DNA of 64,000 nt from Halichoerus grypus (taxonomy: Eukaryota > Chordata > Mammalia > Carnivora > Phocidae): assembly GCF_964656455.1 (NCBI RefSeq), contig NC_135715.1, forward strand, positions 162,532,437 through 162,596,436, given 5' to 3'. This document shows, piece by piece, positions 12,454 through 25,380 of this stretch. The first letter of the stretch is position 1; every line of letters starts with the position of its first letter. A program made the translations under genes and the position numbers. Below the pieces are notes generated by a model. It was given only the letters and a program-made list of their open reading frames with translations, made no database searches and was not told the origin of the DNA.

Positions 12454-12577
12454 AAACTACACACATTTTGTTTCTTCCTCTTGGCTGGGTCAGCAGGGAA
12501 GTAATGAGAACGACATACTCCTCACCGCAGGAAGACTTTGCAAGTCACATAGAATTCTTGCTGAATCTTTTCTTCTT

Positions 12578-12960
12578 TTTACATATAATTAACATGTCAT
12601 ATTAGTTTCAGGTGTACAACATACTGATTCAACAATTCTATGCATTACTCAGTGCTACCAAGATAAGTGTAGTCATCATCTGTCACCATATAACATCATT
12701 ATAATAGTATTGACTATATTCCTTATGTGGTACTTTTAATTTCTGTGACTTATTTATTTTATAACTGGAAATTTGTACCTCTTAATCTCTTTTATCTATT
12801 CATTCATCTCCCACCCACCTCCCCTCTGGCAGCCACCAGTTTGTTCTTCGTGTTTAAGAGTCTGTTTTTTTGTTGTTGTTGGCTAATTGAACATAATAGT
12901 AAAAAATCTGAAAAAAGAGTCTATTTTTTTGTTTGTTTCTTTGCTTCTTTATGAAGTTGG
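12578..12960 (-). repeat. L1 3'-region fragment, antisense
   Basis: Contains gtttcaggtgtacaacatac, ttgactatattccttatg, gacttatttattttataact and ccctctggcagccaccagtt, a widespread L1-derived sequence whose antisense form is seen here. The subfamily is not determined. A related 60-bp piece lies at 10919-10980. Confidence 0.65.
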
Positions 12961-13084
12961 TGCTAAAGGTCAGATGAGCCTATAAAAAAGATACATTTCT
13001 CTCTAAGAACCTTGCTCCTAACCACTGCACTATCAATTACATATCCAAGTTGGTTGACCAGGATTTCATCTGCTTCTACCATGA

Positions 13085-13315
13085 CACGTGGTTCTAGACC
13101 AAGTCAAGCTCAAATCCCTGATTTGCCACTTACTGTGTGATTGTGGGTAAATTACTTAACCTCTCTAAGTTTCTGTTCCTTATCTATAAAATGGAGATAC
13201 TAATAGTACCCATCTTCTAGGCTTGTTGTGGAGATTAGATGAGACATTGTATGTGTAATGCTTAGCTACAACAGCTCCTAGCAGAAAGCCTACAGGAAAT
13301 GTTAGCTCCAGTTTT
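13085..13315 (+). repeat. MIR relic, sense
   Basis: A nearly complete MIR: ttgccacttactgtgtgatt, aacctctctaagtttctgtt, atctataaaatggagatact and the agcagaaag...gttagctcc end. Confidence 0.85.
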
Positions 13316-14144
13316 GACCACTTGGAGTGGTAGGCCTGCCTTTCTAAGTAATTGTTTTAGGCTACTTTTTTTTTTTTTTTTAGCATATTTTTCATGTAAT
13401 CCTTGATAAAACCTTCTAGATTGTTCATACAGAAAGATCTTTTTGTAAAGCTGTTTACTCAGTGGGAGTAGTCAGCAAGTATGGCAGTTGTTTCTTGTTT
13501 TTGTTTCTTTTAGGCGTAATTTTTTTCAGGCTTTGGTCCTGCTGGCTTGTGGTAATATGCATGACTTTCTTCATGTCATCTTTGTCTATTTTTTGAATAA
13601 GTTTTTCATACCAACAGCTGGGGTGATACCATACAGCTCATAGAGAGAATCTCAGGCTTCATTATTTTCCTACAATCACCATGTGAGCATTTGAACCTCT
13701 GTAAGTCAGAGCTTTGGGGAGAATTAGAAACTAAAATGAAGGGCAAGTTTCTGGAATTTAGATCAAAGAAGATATTATCCTGGTAGGCTTGCTCTGTATG
13801 AGTTAGAGATAGCCATAGGGCTTCGCATGGTTGACTGGCTTGACAGCTAGAATTCTTTATGCTCTTCAATGATACTTTAGTTTTTACTGGTATATGTTAT
13901 TATTAAAGCATTGAGCACCAAGGAGGAATACTGTGCTAATTTCTAAAACAGAGTTCTGGTGGTACTCATGCTATGAAGAAAAACCAATCTACATAAATAT
14001 GTTGAACATATATTCAATGATCCTTTTTGGTTGATCCAACAAACATTTATTCAGCCCATTGTAAATGAGTATGAAATGGAGATCCATTAAATCTTATTTC
14101 TATCCTAAGGTGGAAAATTCACACATTTTGTGAGATATGAACAA

Positions 14145-14290
14145 CTTGTTGCGTAAGGTATTTTCATCTCCATTTTACACATGAAGAGTTCAGGCTACCA
14201 ATTTCTAGGATCATATAGCTATAAAGTGGCCCAACTCGGATTTGACTCCCAAGCACAGGACCTCAAATCCTGTGCTTTTAGCCACTGGAA
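14145..14290 (-). repeat. MIR relic, antisense
   Basis: ctccattttacacatgaaga, catatagctataaagtggcc and gctttt-agccact are antisense MIR landmarks. Confidence 0.7.
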
Positions 14291-15153
14291 TTCCCGATGT
14301 GTGATTTTCTCCCCATATCTACCATTTCTCCAACACCAGCTGGATGTCCTACAATTCAATTCGGTTCTGACACTGTTTAGTTCGTGTCAGATCCTACAAA
14401 TTAAGGACTCAGTCCCAGGAGACTGTCTTCACTTCAGATGCCAATTCCAAGTCTCAAGTTGTCACTTGTACTTCCATCTGACTTGCCTATGAACTGGGTT
14501 TCTACCACTCCTTGCTCAGGTTCAATAAATTGCCTTGAACAGCCCACAGAACTCATGAGAACACTTACTTACCGGTTTGTTATATAATAAAGAATATGAT
14601 AGTGGATGCAAATGTACAGCCAGATGAAGAGATATATAGAGTGAGGTCTGGATTCTAAGTGCTGGGGCTTCTGTCCCTGTGGAGTTGGGGGCCACCCCCC
14701 TCCTAGCTTATGATAGGTTTACCAATCCAGAAGCTCTTTGAACCCTGTAGTTCAGGGATATTTATGAAGGATTCATCATGTAGGCATAATCAATTATCAA
14801 CTCAATCTCTAACTGTTCTCCCCTCCCCAGAGGATAGGGGCTGGGGCTGAAAGTTCCAAGCTTTTGATTATGGCTTGATCTTTCTGGTGACCAGCTCCTA
14901 TCCTAAAGCTATCCAGGAACCCATCAAAGTTGCCTTCTTAGAATATAAGATGCTCCTATCACTCAGGAAATTCCAAGGGATTTAGGAGCTGTGTGTCAGA
15001 AACTAGGGTCAAGACTCAAATAGTAAAACAGAAGATGTTCCTAGCACCTTTATTGATTAGGAAGTTACAAATGGTTTATGAGCTATTGGTAGGAGCCAAG
15101 GACAAAGACCAAAATATGTCTTATATCACAATCCTATATGTTCTGAGACTCTC

Positions 15154-15177
15154 TGCGCCGCCGCCCCCCCCCCCCCA
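15154..15177. repeat. GCC/poly(C) tract
   Basis: gcgccgccg followed by about 14 C. An isolated GC-rich homopolymer in AT-rich DNA and prone to length error in assembly. Confidence 0.85.
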
Positions 15178-17099
15178 AGGCTCTTACCCCAGCCTTAGTT
15201 CCTATTATGTTTAAAATAGCCTATAGAATTTGGTCACTTGTATTATATTTTTTTTTCTGACAAGCCATGTAGTGGGGACTTCAGTATACTTGTTGATTGA
15301 TTAAGATCATTTGTTTCATCATGATGCATATGTCCTTGCATTTCAAGACCATGTGTGGATTTAAGCAATCTGGAATTTCTTCAGAAAAGTACAGGTGCAG
15401 ATTTATATAATTGCATGATTTCTTTCCACCTAATTTGATTCTGTTAAGCACTGCCATAGATATAATATTAACTAGATGCTATACAATCATCTTTAATATA
15501 CTTGAAGATAGTTATTAACTCATGCCTTAGCCTTTGTTATCAATCATAGGAAAGTTTGGGGAGTCTTTGTTTCTACTGTACATATTCTTAATCTGTGTAA
15601 TGAGTTTCAGAGCCTCAAATTGTGGATGTGGGTAGTCTGGTGGCTCCATAATAGGGATTATCTTTTAGAGAAGGGCACCTTGCCTTCTATAAGTTGTCCC
15701 TGGAAAGACATCAGGCCCTGGGTAAGATATAGAGGGTCAGAGCCAGGAATACTGGGTCAAATTTGAGAAGTGAATCTTCCCCAGGACTGGGAACAGGACT
15801 TTATCATTTACCTTTAATTCAGAAGTATAAGTGAACCATTTCCAAGGACAAATTGCTCCAAAGGGCAGAGAGATATGTCAGTACAAAAGGGTCACCAAGA
15901 TCTGTTTTTTGAGAAAATTGAAATGAGGACAAAGAGGGTCTGTCAGCAGACAAAATACTTCTGATCTGTCATTTATCAGATGAAGAGGAAGAGACATGAG
16001 GACTTCTTCCACTTTTAGCCAGATCATCAGAGATGTTCACAGTAGCATTTTAAAATAGCAAAAAAACTGGTAACAACTCTAAGGATTGTTAATTTATGAT
16101 ATAATTATAGGATGGAATATTATATATCAATTAAAAATGACGTTTATAAAGAATATTTAAATATCATCAGAAAATGTTTAAGGTGTAACAGATAATAGTA
16201 TATATCTATTGAAAAATACAAATAAAACATGATATTAAATCTGTAAAAATCTTGATAGAAAAACAAATGGAAGGCAATGGGCCAGAATATTAACAAGGTT
16301 TATATCAGGGTGGTAAAATTATGGGTGAGCTTTGTTTTAATAATTATTTTTAACATTTAAAAAGGTAAAATGTATCTTCTAATAAATTTTCTATGTGAAA
16401 TATATCCTACCTTAACAGTCAGAATAAAAAACCATGCAAGTTATCTTAAAAAAATACAGAACACCCCAAATTAGGGTAGTCATATAAAGCTTAGATTATC
16501 AGGGAAGGAGAAAAAAATTCCTAGAAGGTTTTGAAGAAGCCATTGAGTACAAGATCTTGACCCAGATGCCAGATGAGGAGAGCAGGGTTGGTCCCACCAG
16601 TGGGATGACTCCACGCAGAAGGCCTGGCCCACCAAAGAGGGTGGCAGAGGTGTGGTTGCTGGCCTTGGGGAGCCTGCTATTGAGCCTGCATTCATGCCTC
16701 TTACTTAACCTTGAACACTTCCTTGTCATGCTTTTGGACTCTCCCTTTGCTCAGGAAACCCCCTCCAGATGCTCACTGGGTTGGCGCTTGCAGGTGGGGT
16801 GTGTTCCTCAAAGTTCCTGGAAGTGAGTTAGGGGAGGCTCGGTATAAACTAAGCAGCGTGTGCTGAAAGCTCCATAGGGCTACCTATGTCTCACACCTGT
16901 GTCTCAATTCCTAATATTTATAACGCCTCCCACATTGATGTGGATGCTTCCCAAATCCTCAATGTAATTCTTGTTGTCTTTTTGACACAATCTCTCCCCA
17001 TGCTATGAAAATCTCTCTCCTGTGACTGGCTTTCTTCCTCCTTTAGAATACTTCATTTGTCTGCCCTTAAATTCCTGCTCAGTTTTAAGCCCCTATTTT

Positions 17100-17215
17100 C
17101 ACAGCTCTGATACGTGTGTATGGAGAATAATTCTCATGAGCCCATCATAGAGAACTGACATTCTTTTTCAGTGACAAGAAAAGCTTGTCTTTAAAAGAAG
17201 AGGAAAAGTCTAAAG
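17100..17215 (+). promoter_or_regulatory. CD28: Probable CD28 core promoter region
   Basis: The region lies directly upstream of the leader inferred from similarity to human CD28 mRNA. A weak TATA-like TTTAAAA (17190-17196) sits about 20 bases before 17211, and GGAAAA at 17202-17207 resembles an NFAT/ETS-type core. There is no CpG island. Published work on human CD28 describes a T-cell initiator-type element near the start; I cannot map it here by eye. This is inference from position. Confidence 0.4.
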
Positions 17216-17426
17216 TCATCAAAACAATGTAATATCCTGTGTGAAATGTTGCAGTCATGATGCCTTGTGGTTTGAGTCCCTTGATCATGTGCCCTGAGGG
17301 AAATAAGTTGGTGGTGGCTGTGGATGACGGAGACGCTCGGGGCTTTGGCAGGTGCATCTTCAATTTCCCTCACACTTTGGGCTCCTCGGGGAGGAGGGGC
17401 TGGAGCCCTGGCCCACCATTAGCACA
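17211..17426 (+). other. CD28: CD28 5' untranslated region with three upstream ORFs
   Basis: The stretch from taaagtcatcaaaac (17211) to the start codon resembles the human CD28 leader as I remember it, for example ctttgggctcctcgggg and gaggaggggctggag close to the ATG. The exact transcription start cannot be fixed from sequence. It contains ATG TAA at 17227-17232 (a start directly followed by a stop), ATG TTG CAG TCA TGA at 17246-17260, and a 57-codon ORF at 17257-17430. No intron signal is evident inside it. Confidence 0.75.
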
Positions 17427-17430
17427 ATGA
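17257..17430 (+). other. Upstream ORF of 57 codons overlapping the CD28 start
   Basis: ATG at 17257 (a second ATG follows directly at 17260) opens a frame with no stop until TGA at 17428-17430. That stop shares the sequence ATGA with the CD28 start at 17427. The first ATG has G at -3 and A at +4, and the second has A at -3, so both are fair initiation contexts. The predicted peptide starts M-M-P-C-G-L-S and has no domain I know. It is more likely a translational control element than a functional peptide. The frame is +2 relative to CD28. Confidence 0.6.
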
Positions 17431-17481
17431 TCCTCAGGCTGCTTCTGGCTCTCAACTTCTTCCCCTCAATTCAAGTAACAG
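17427..17481 (+). CDS. CD28: CD28 exon 1, coding part: signal peptide
   Basis: The exon encodes 18 full codons and the first base of codon 19. The peptide reads M-I-L-R-L-L-L-A-L-N-F-F-P-S-I-Q-V-T, a short basic start followed by a hydrophobic core, as expected for a cleaved signal peptide. The start ATG at 17427 has A at -3. It is followed by ATC, which adds an isoleucine compared with the human protein as I remember it. The donor is ACAG|gtaaac at 17482 (phase 1). The start was chosen because the whole leader-to-donor segment matches the CD28 layout and no other in-frame ATG precedes it closely. Confidence 0.96.
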
Positions 17482-20400
17482 GTAAACATTTTTGATTTCT
17501 TTCCTCCTCTCGGTTTTTCTTTCCAAGTCTTCGGTTGGCTTAGCTCATCTTAAATTTCAGATGACTTATGAAATGTGGAAATTTGAAATGTAGTTTTGCT
17601 CTAACATGGCAGCCTGTTATTAAGAAATTCACTGATTCTCAGTCTACAGTATAATATTTTAACAAATATTCTTTGGAATTAAATAAGATTTATTTAGCTA
17701 TTAATTGATAGTGTCCCAGGAAGCTATAAAAATTATGCTTTTTAAAAAACTTTAAGACAACAGCTATAAGTAGGTTGGTTCTGAAAGTTCTGGATTTAGA
17801 CTGACAGGATTCATATCGCCAATCCATTTCTTACTAGCTAAGCTTAGACTAGTATGTGAGCTTTCTAAGCCTCAGTTTTCTTCTCTATAAATTGGAGATG
17901 GTAATAACCTTATCTCAAGGTCATTGGGGGGATAAAATGAAATAATCTGTGTGAAATGCTTAGTACAGTCAGAGCTTGGCTTGCAAGATGAATGTTAGTT
18001 GTAGTTACGATGTCTACTCAAATTGAATTGAGTGTGTCAAAATGAATTTTGGAGTAATTACAGAAGGCGGCACAATACAAATGCCAATAAATTACTTTCT
18101 TTTTCAATTGGCTGAAATCTGTTATCTTAGGTTAAAATCCCTTAAGTTCTAAATGATGATGAGGAGGACACACCTAACACCATTATAAAGGAACTCCATT
18201 TCAGATGAAGAGACCAAGGGGTAGGGATGTTAATTTGTCCAAGGATATACAGATATTAGTTATGGGAGGCAGGGTCTGAACCACCTTAATCTGACTCTTC
18301 AGCCTATGCCCTTGACCATGACATTATTCCACCTAATGTGATATGGTTTATAATTTCATAGCTCCAGATACATCCAGGGTTAAACCATCTTTGGAAAATC
18401 ACCATTCCAAACAGAAAGACCTTGGTGCTTTGGTGGGCTGGAGACAGTGTTTGTTTAACTTGTTCTCAGAGTTAGAGAAGTGTCTCACTTGACTCAAGAT
18501 TTGTACTGATTAATGAGCACATTTAAATAAGAATAATAAGAAAATCTTCAATTTTCTTTCTCATTTATTTTGGGGTGTGTGGAGACTGCATTATTTGCTA
18601 TTATTCTTAACATCATGTGCATGGGCTCCAAAGGATGTAATTTCCCAACCTGCACAAGTGAAATCGTTACATATACACCCATCTATTTTCTTGCCTTCTG
18701 TGCCAGTGAGCACATTCACAAACTGCGTGTATTTATAAAAAGTACCCATTCAATGAAAGACATAAGCTGGTGAGCTAGGTTATGCCCCAGTAATTTATTT
18801 TTAAAGATATTTAAATTTCTTAATTGATTACACAGTAAAGGATAGACAGAGTAGGCAGAAAAGAAAGAGAAGCTCATTCTCACAGAAACTATTTAAGTAT
18901 TTGTACACAGAATACTTTCCTGATGTGCTCTGTGGACATCCACCTGTCATTAGCTCACTGAATCTCTTTTGAAGATGTTTTTGTAAGACGCAAAGTTTTA
19001 TATTTTTCCTTTAGAACATTTATTGAAAGGGAGGTAGCTAAAAACCCTGCTAAGGATACACACATGTGGGACCTTTGTTTTCTATTTTGAGATACATCTA
19101 TATTGTGAATGCCAACTCACCCCCATAACAACTTTTAAGATTTGGTGCTGAGTGGCCATCTAATGAAGTAGGAAAGGGGTAAAGAAGGCAATTTTGAAAT
19201 GCTTCTCTCAGTAAGAAAACTTGAGATAAAATAACTACAACATACAAAAAATGCATGATCCATTCTAATCAATGGTGTAAAACCTGCCATATGCTCTTTG
19301 TCTCTCTGTATTTGCCCTCCATGAAGAAATTATAGATAAGGTAAAATTCTCTGGTCACAGTGTAATTGTCCTTCCTAGCATTAAGAGAGATTTCTGGTAT
19401 GTCTGTGTTGAGGTGTGTGTGTGTGTGTGTGTGTGTGTATAGGAAGAACAGTGTTACACTGTATGTTAACTAACTGGAATTTAAATAAAAACTTTTTTGA
19501 AAAAGAAAAATAAAAAGGAAGAACAGTCCTTTTTCCCACTAATTTAAAAATTCTAACTCACTGGCTTGCAACAAAGCTTAAAATAATGCTTATTCTATGA
19601 AGTTTCAACCTAACCTGAGTCTTCATGATTTTAATGATGCTGTAGAAAGATTTTTATGGCTAATTTAGACAGGTATAATTTAGGAAGCATGAGGAAATGT
19701 TCACTTAGACAATTCCTTTACTAAAGTTACATGTTTCCTACGAGATTTGAGTAATTGTGCAGTTGAGATCCACAAATTGAGAGGATTTTGTTGGATTTTC
19801 AGATATGAGTCCAGCTTAGAACTGTAGTTCTTTGAAAGGGAACCAGTTTGTGATTGATAATAGAAGGAGTGTGCATATAATGGACAGCATTGTTCATAGA
19901 TTTTTCAGCCCATATTGGTTATTTTTCAGCAAGGCTAATCATCCAGTATGAAGATAAAAATCAGGACAATGCCACTTATTTTTCCACGAGAGGATTTTTC
20001 ATTTCTCCCCAAACCTCAGCAAATAAACTGTCAAAATGGCCAGTTCGAGCGTGATTGATTTCTCCAATGCTCTGCATTTCCCTTGGCGTGCACTTCTTTT
20101 TCTGAGAGAGGCACAGAAAGCAGGAAGATGGTTGGCATTTAATAAAAACTCATCAGCAAAGCAAGGTAATTAAAGACTTCATTTTTAGTTCAGCAAACGC
20201 CCCCTTTGAGGTAGTTGTTCATAACGGCAAGTAATTGACCTCTTACAGGGGAGCGTTGCCGTGAGTTTGGGCTTAGGAAAGTAAGAGAGAGAGAGAGAGA
20301 TGAGCATTGAAAAGGCAATATAATCAGCAGATTGCCGTATCTGCTGCAATGACATCCACTGCACGGGAGACTGGTCGGTTTTTTTGACTGTTAAAAAATC

Positions 20401-23400
20401 GGCTGGATGTTTTGTTATCTGAAGTAAATTCGATGGGCATTTCAAATGTATAGACATGGTTTAAGACAGGATATTACTTTCTATTTTTTTTAAAGGCAAG
20501 AACTTTTATAGCAAGGACCGTAAAATCAATATCAATATATCAATATCAAGAAATAGAATGAGTCATTTTCACAGACTGATTAGAAAGAGAAATGAATCTG
20601 TGATCGTAACTCTGAAGCTCTCACATTAAAACTTTTTTATGGGTGGGGGGTGGGAGTCTCATTGTCTTTTCTTAAGACTTAGACTGTCCTCCCTTTTATT
20701 ATTTTTACTTTTTTTAAAGATTTTATTTATTTATTTGAGACACAGAGATAGATAGAGAGAGAGAGAGAGAGCAGGAGCGGGGGAGAGGGAGAAGCAGGCC
20801 CCCTGGTGAGCCAGGAGCCCGATGAGGGGCTCGATCCCAGGACCCTGGGACCACGACCTGAGCCAAAGGCTGACGCTTAACCATCTGAGCCCCCCAGGCG
20901 CCCCCTGTCCTCCCTTTTAATGTCTTCATTCTATTTTCATGAGTGGACAAATGCCACACGCCACATGACTACCATTCAGCTTTTACCATGTGTGGATATT
21001 TTCCTTCAAGTATTTCCCGTAGGCAGGGTGCTGACATTTACAAAATGAAAAGTTTTAGGCCACCAATACCCTAGAAGAAAATTCTGTTTGTGGTTTATCA
21101 TCTCTAAAACAATAGCTCTTTATTAACTAGTATAGGCATCGATAAGGAGACACGATTGCAAACTTTCTTGTCTACAAATCAGAGGGCAAGCCATATTTCA
21201 AAGCACATTATTTTGCAGCAGGTCACTGAAAAGGATAAAATCTTTCATTTTTCCCTTTCATCGTGGTTAAATTTTTGCTTGCCTTTTTCTTCAAGAAATT
21301 TGTTACTTATGGAACTTTAAAGAGGCCGGTACTGTTCTTCTCAGTAGATGGTTTAGCTGAACTTCTGGAAAAAATGACATCTGGGTGGTTTTGTGACTGA
21401 CTGACGGGGTCTCTGGTTTTTGAAGCCGTGTTAAGGAATCTGTGTCTCTTTTATGGTGATTTCTTGCCTCTTTTGGTCTTAACATGGCGTAGTCATAAAA
21501 AAAAAAATGGTACCCAGTGCTTTCAGACTGAGAACTGTTGCATGAGAATGGGTCCCTGAAGCTGGAGGGAAGGTAACCCAGGCTCCATGGAGAAGTGTTT
21601 GCAAAGCAGCTGTCTAACTTCTTGCTTGTTACTCTCATTTTGATGACACTGAACATCAGAAGAGAGGAGCACTGGATGGGGTCAAGGGCTACTTGGTCAT
21701 TTGTTAAAGGATGTGAACAAGAGAGTTTAGACTTCTTTGGCCTAGGTATTTCAATATTAAGGTCATAGGTATCTTGACTGAGTCTGTGTGTCACCATGCG
21801 GGTTACGTGTGTTTATGTTTTCGGTGCTGGATGAAAACCTGCACTGTGGTGGAGAATTTCTTAACTTTGAGCTGCAACTTTATCTCTGCATCACCATTAC
21901 CATCATCTTTTTCATTTGTCATCATCTTCATTATCTGTGGGACTCTGGTTGCCAAGGTAACTGTGTTAATGGTTCCTGATGGTGTCAGAAATGTCACCCA
22001 CTCATAGTTCACTCTGACCTCTGATCTAATCAGGGGCCCTTTTCTGCAGTAACTAAGTGAACTTCGTGGCTCACAATTCACCACGTAATGTATTGATTAT
22101 GGCAGGAATTCCTGTTCATCACCCACTCATTCATACAAGAATCTGCATTATTGACATGTCTTACATTGTAACAGTGACATAGATCTCCTTGTTAGGAATG
22201 TAGGTGGGTGTTTGTTTGTTTGTTTGTTTGTTTGTTTACACTTGCTGAGAAGGTAGAGGGTTGTGCTTTTCATTGCTTAGGGATACTTTACAGATGATGA
22301 AGTGTCGGAACATTGCTGTGGCTGTGTCTGCAGCTTCCATGTAACCTGATGACTTTCTTTGATATTGAACACTAACACTACTACTACTAAGGCTACGTAA
22401 TTTCAGACCATCTTTAGGAATATTGGGTCCAGGAGGGTTCCATTTCTGATCCACAGACTCTGTCCCATAGACATTGGGTGAAAATGGGCACACATGAGAA
22501 GAATGTTTCCTTTTACTGAAGCTTCCCAGGGGGACTAAAACAGGGTGTTACTAGGTTACTGTTCTCTAAAATACTGGGTTCCTGTTTTATAAATTGCCTC
22601 CTTCTTCTTACACTTTAGCAAGACAGGTCTTCATTCATGTGCTCATTTGATAGGTATTTATTAACATCTTCTAGGTGCTATTCTAGGTTCTATGACTGAT
22701 ACAAAAACCCAATTTGAGCTTCAAAGAAGTAAAAACGAGAATTGTGAGATCTTTCTAGAATTTTTTTCTTTCAGTTTAGCATCATTGTGAATGATTCTCT
22801 GTAGTAATTTATTTTATGGCAAACAGTTATAAGCAGCAGCATCCCTAGAACTGGTGAGTTCAACCACAGACATTTAGAGATGGGCAAGAACTTAGGTATC
22901 TCTCAAGCTATTGAAAAGGAGGTTGTGTTGACAGCTCCTTGAGGATGCTAATAGAAAGGTGATTTTGCAATGTTTCCCGGCATGTTTTGGATGATCTAAG
23001 GCTGAACCCCTCTTGCTTACCCAATCAACCTTCTTTCACACCCTAATATAAGATCCTCAAACCCCAAATTGCAGCTTTCTTCACAGTCTCACCTCCCTGC
23101 CCTCTGCGTTTATGACCTTTCTGATGTTATAGCCCTCCTGGAATTCCCTCTCTCCCCCTTTTCACCTATCCAAATCCTACTCATCTTTCACTTTATGACT
23201 ACAGTACAAGACTCACCTCTTTTGAGGAAGCTCTCCCTGGGTATTCAGTCTTTATTATGGATTTGTAAGAGGAGTTCCAATGGGAGTATAACTCAATCTA
23301 ACGAAGATCTGTTAAACCTCTGTTATATTTTAATCTCAATTGGAGTCTGAAGGAATATAAAAAGAGGAAAAGAAGTATAAGGACTGACTTGTGTAATTAA

Positions 23401-25343
23401 CCAAGTTATCTCTGCTTCCACAGACTTTTTGATCCAGTTGAGAAGACCATACATGACACGATATAGCAGCGGGAAACAGATAACTAACTCTTGGCTACTT
23501 CCCTTGCTCTTTCATGGCTTAATGACTTTGCATACATTATGCTTGTAATCTGAAATGTCCCCTACACTTCTCACTTGAAGAAGCCTTCTCCAAGACCCTA
23601 AATGGCAAAGTGAGGGACTTCCTTCCTTTTCAGGGTTCCCAAAATTGTTATTGTGCATTGATGCATCTGTTTTTCCCCCCAGACTGTGAGCTCTTTGCAG
23701 GCAGGATTATGTCTTAGTCATCATTAGGACTTCACAGCACAGTGAAGTTATAACTTATTCCAGCACAGTGCTGGAAGCACTATAGGTGTTTAACAAATAT
23801 TTGTTGAAGAAGGAAATGAATGAGTTAGTACTAAAATGAGGAAGCATAACATCAATATTCTGGTAAGATTAATATGGAATAGTAAGCATTTATGGGAATT
23901 GAACTGGACATTAAAGCTAGATATGATTTGAATGGATGATGTTATTAATAATAATTGCTAGCTAATACATATTTTGCACTTACAATGTGCCAGGCACTGT
24001 TCTCCCTGGCTTTCCCTATATTAAATCACGTATTCTTCTCTGAAATCCTTTGAAATGGTTGCTATGATTATCTTATCTGTAAGAGGAAACTGAACGGTGG
24101 AGCAAATAGAGCAACTTGCCTAGGGTCACACAGCTAGTAAGTGAGTAAATCCAGACACCTGCTCCAGGATTCATATTCTTACCAATTCCATGTTACTTCA
24201 GGAGGGAGAAGCAATACAAGTAAAGAAATTAAACCAGGAATATTGTTCTGTGTTCTTGGCCAGAACTGAATGTGTGGAGGCGTGGAAAGGTAGGGTAGAA
24301 TCAGGTCAAACCAAGGACTGAACACTGATACCCCAAGTTCGGACTTCATTTTCAAGGCATTGTGATGCAGCTGGAAGCTGTTGGAAGCAGGATGGTCTAG
24401 AATGTATAGAGACTAATGGCAAGGAGATCACGTTGTAACACTCTGCCACTTTGCCAGGAGGAGGGGTAGTAGATTAGAATTTGGGTAGCAAATGTGGGAA
24501 CAGCAAGAAGTAACTATTTTGAAGGATGCTTGAAAAGTAAAATTCCAGGATGTAGTGCTTGGTTTGTGAAAGAGAGGGATCAAGAATGATGTCAAGGTTT
24601 TTGGCTTAATAGAGGAATGGTGGTATTACCACCTGAAATCAAGATGTTGTGCAACTGAGTTTTGGGGCAAAATAATGTTTAGTTTTAGACACATTGAATT
24701 TGAAGTAAAGGCTTGAAATGGCAGAAAAATGTCCAGTATAAACCTGAAGCTATGGGATCTGGGTAGAAGAAAATATCTAGGAATCCTCATCTTAGGAGTA
24801 AGGCTGATGTCATGGAAATGGATGGCTAGTAGAAATGAGAGAGTATAACTGTAGAAAAGCAGAGAGTTGAACTGAATCTGGAAAATTGCTCTGGTTAGGA
24901 GTCAGCTAAAGAGATGATGAACCAGTGAAGGAGACAGAATGTGTTTAGAGAGATAAGAGGAGAAAGAGCCTTGATAGAACATCACTAAAGCCAAAGGAGG
25001 AAAGAATTTCAAAAAGAGACAGTGCTTAATGGCATTAATTATATAAGGGAAGAAGTGATTAGTGGCCTGGGAAGGCTATTGGTTTTGACTCAAAGCAGGC
25101 CAGTTGAGACTTTTGAGCTTAGACAGAATGGTGGGGAAAGAAGATAAGACTTCAAAAGGTCAAGAAAAAGTGGAGAACAGAATAGAGACAGCAGAAAGAG
25201 AGGAAATTGCTAGGTAAAGTGAAGATAGTTAGGAACTTCTATCACCTATAATGTTCACCATTTCTTGTATGTAATAAGTATTTACAAACTGAGTGACTTT
25301 ATTATGTTTGAGATGTGGGAGGAATTCCAAGTGCTGTTCTTGA

Positions 25344-25380
<37 letters not shown>

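Larger units (their letters stand above)
1..17099. other. Intergenic DNA upstream of CD28
   Basis: No gene was recognised. The ORFs here are short, fall partly inside SINEs or microsatellites and lack coding character. The stretch holds the repeats listed separately (CAN-SINEs, MIR, L2 and L1 pieces, GT and TA repeats). Outside these, in particular at about 2980-4200, 4570-6100, 6470-7000, 7050-8140 and 14300-17100, I see AT-rich unassigned sequence without identifiable function. Confidence 0.8.

Noticed and set aside
21303..21797. 164-codon ORF on the - strand in intron 1, the longest single ORF in the window
   Set aside because: Length is within chance expectation and the composition shows no domain, signal peptide or repeat. 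No splice or promoter context supports a gene.
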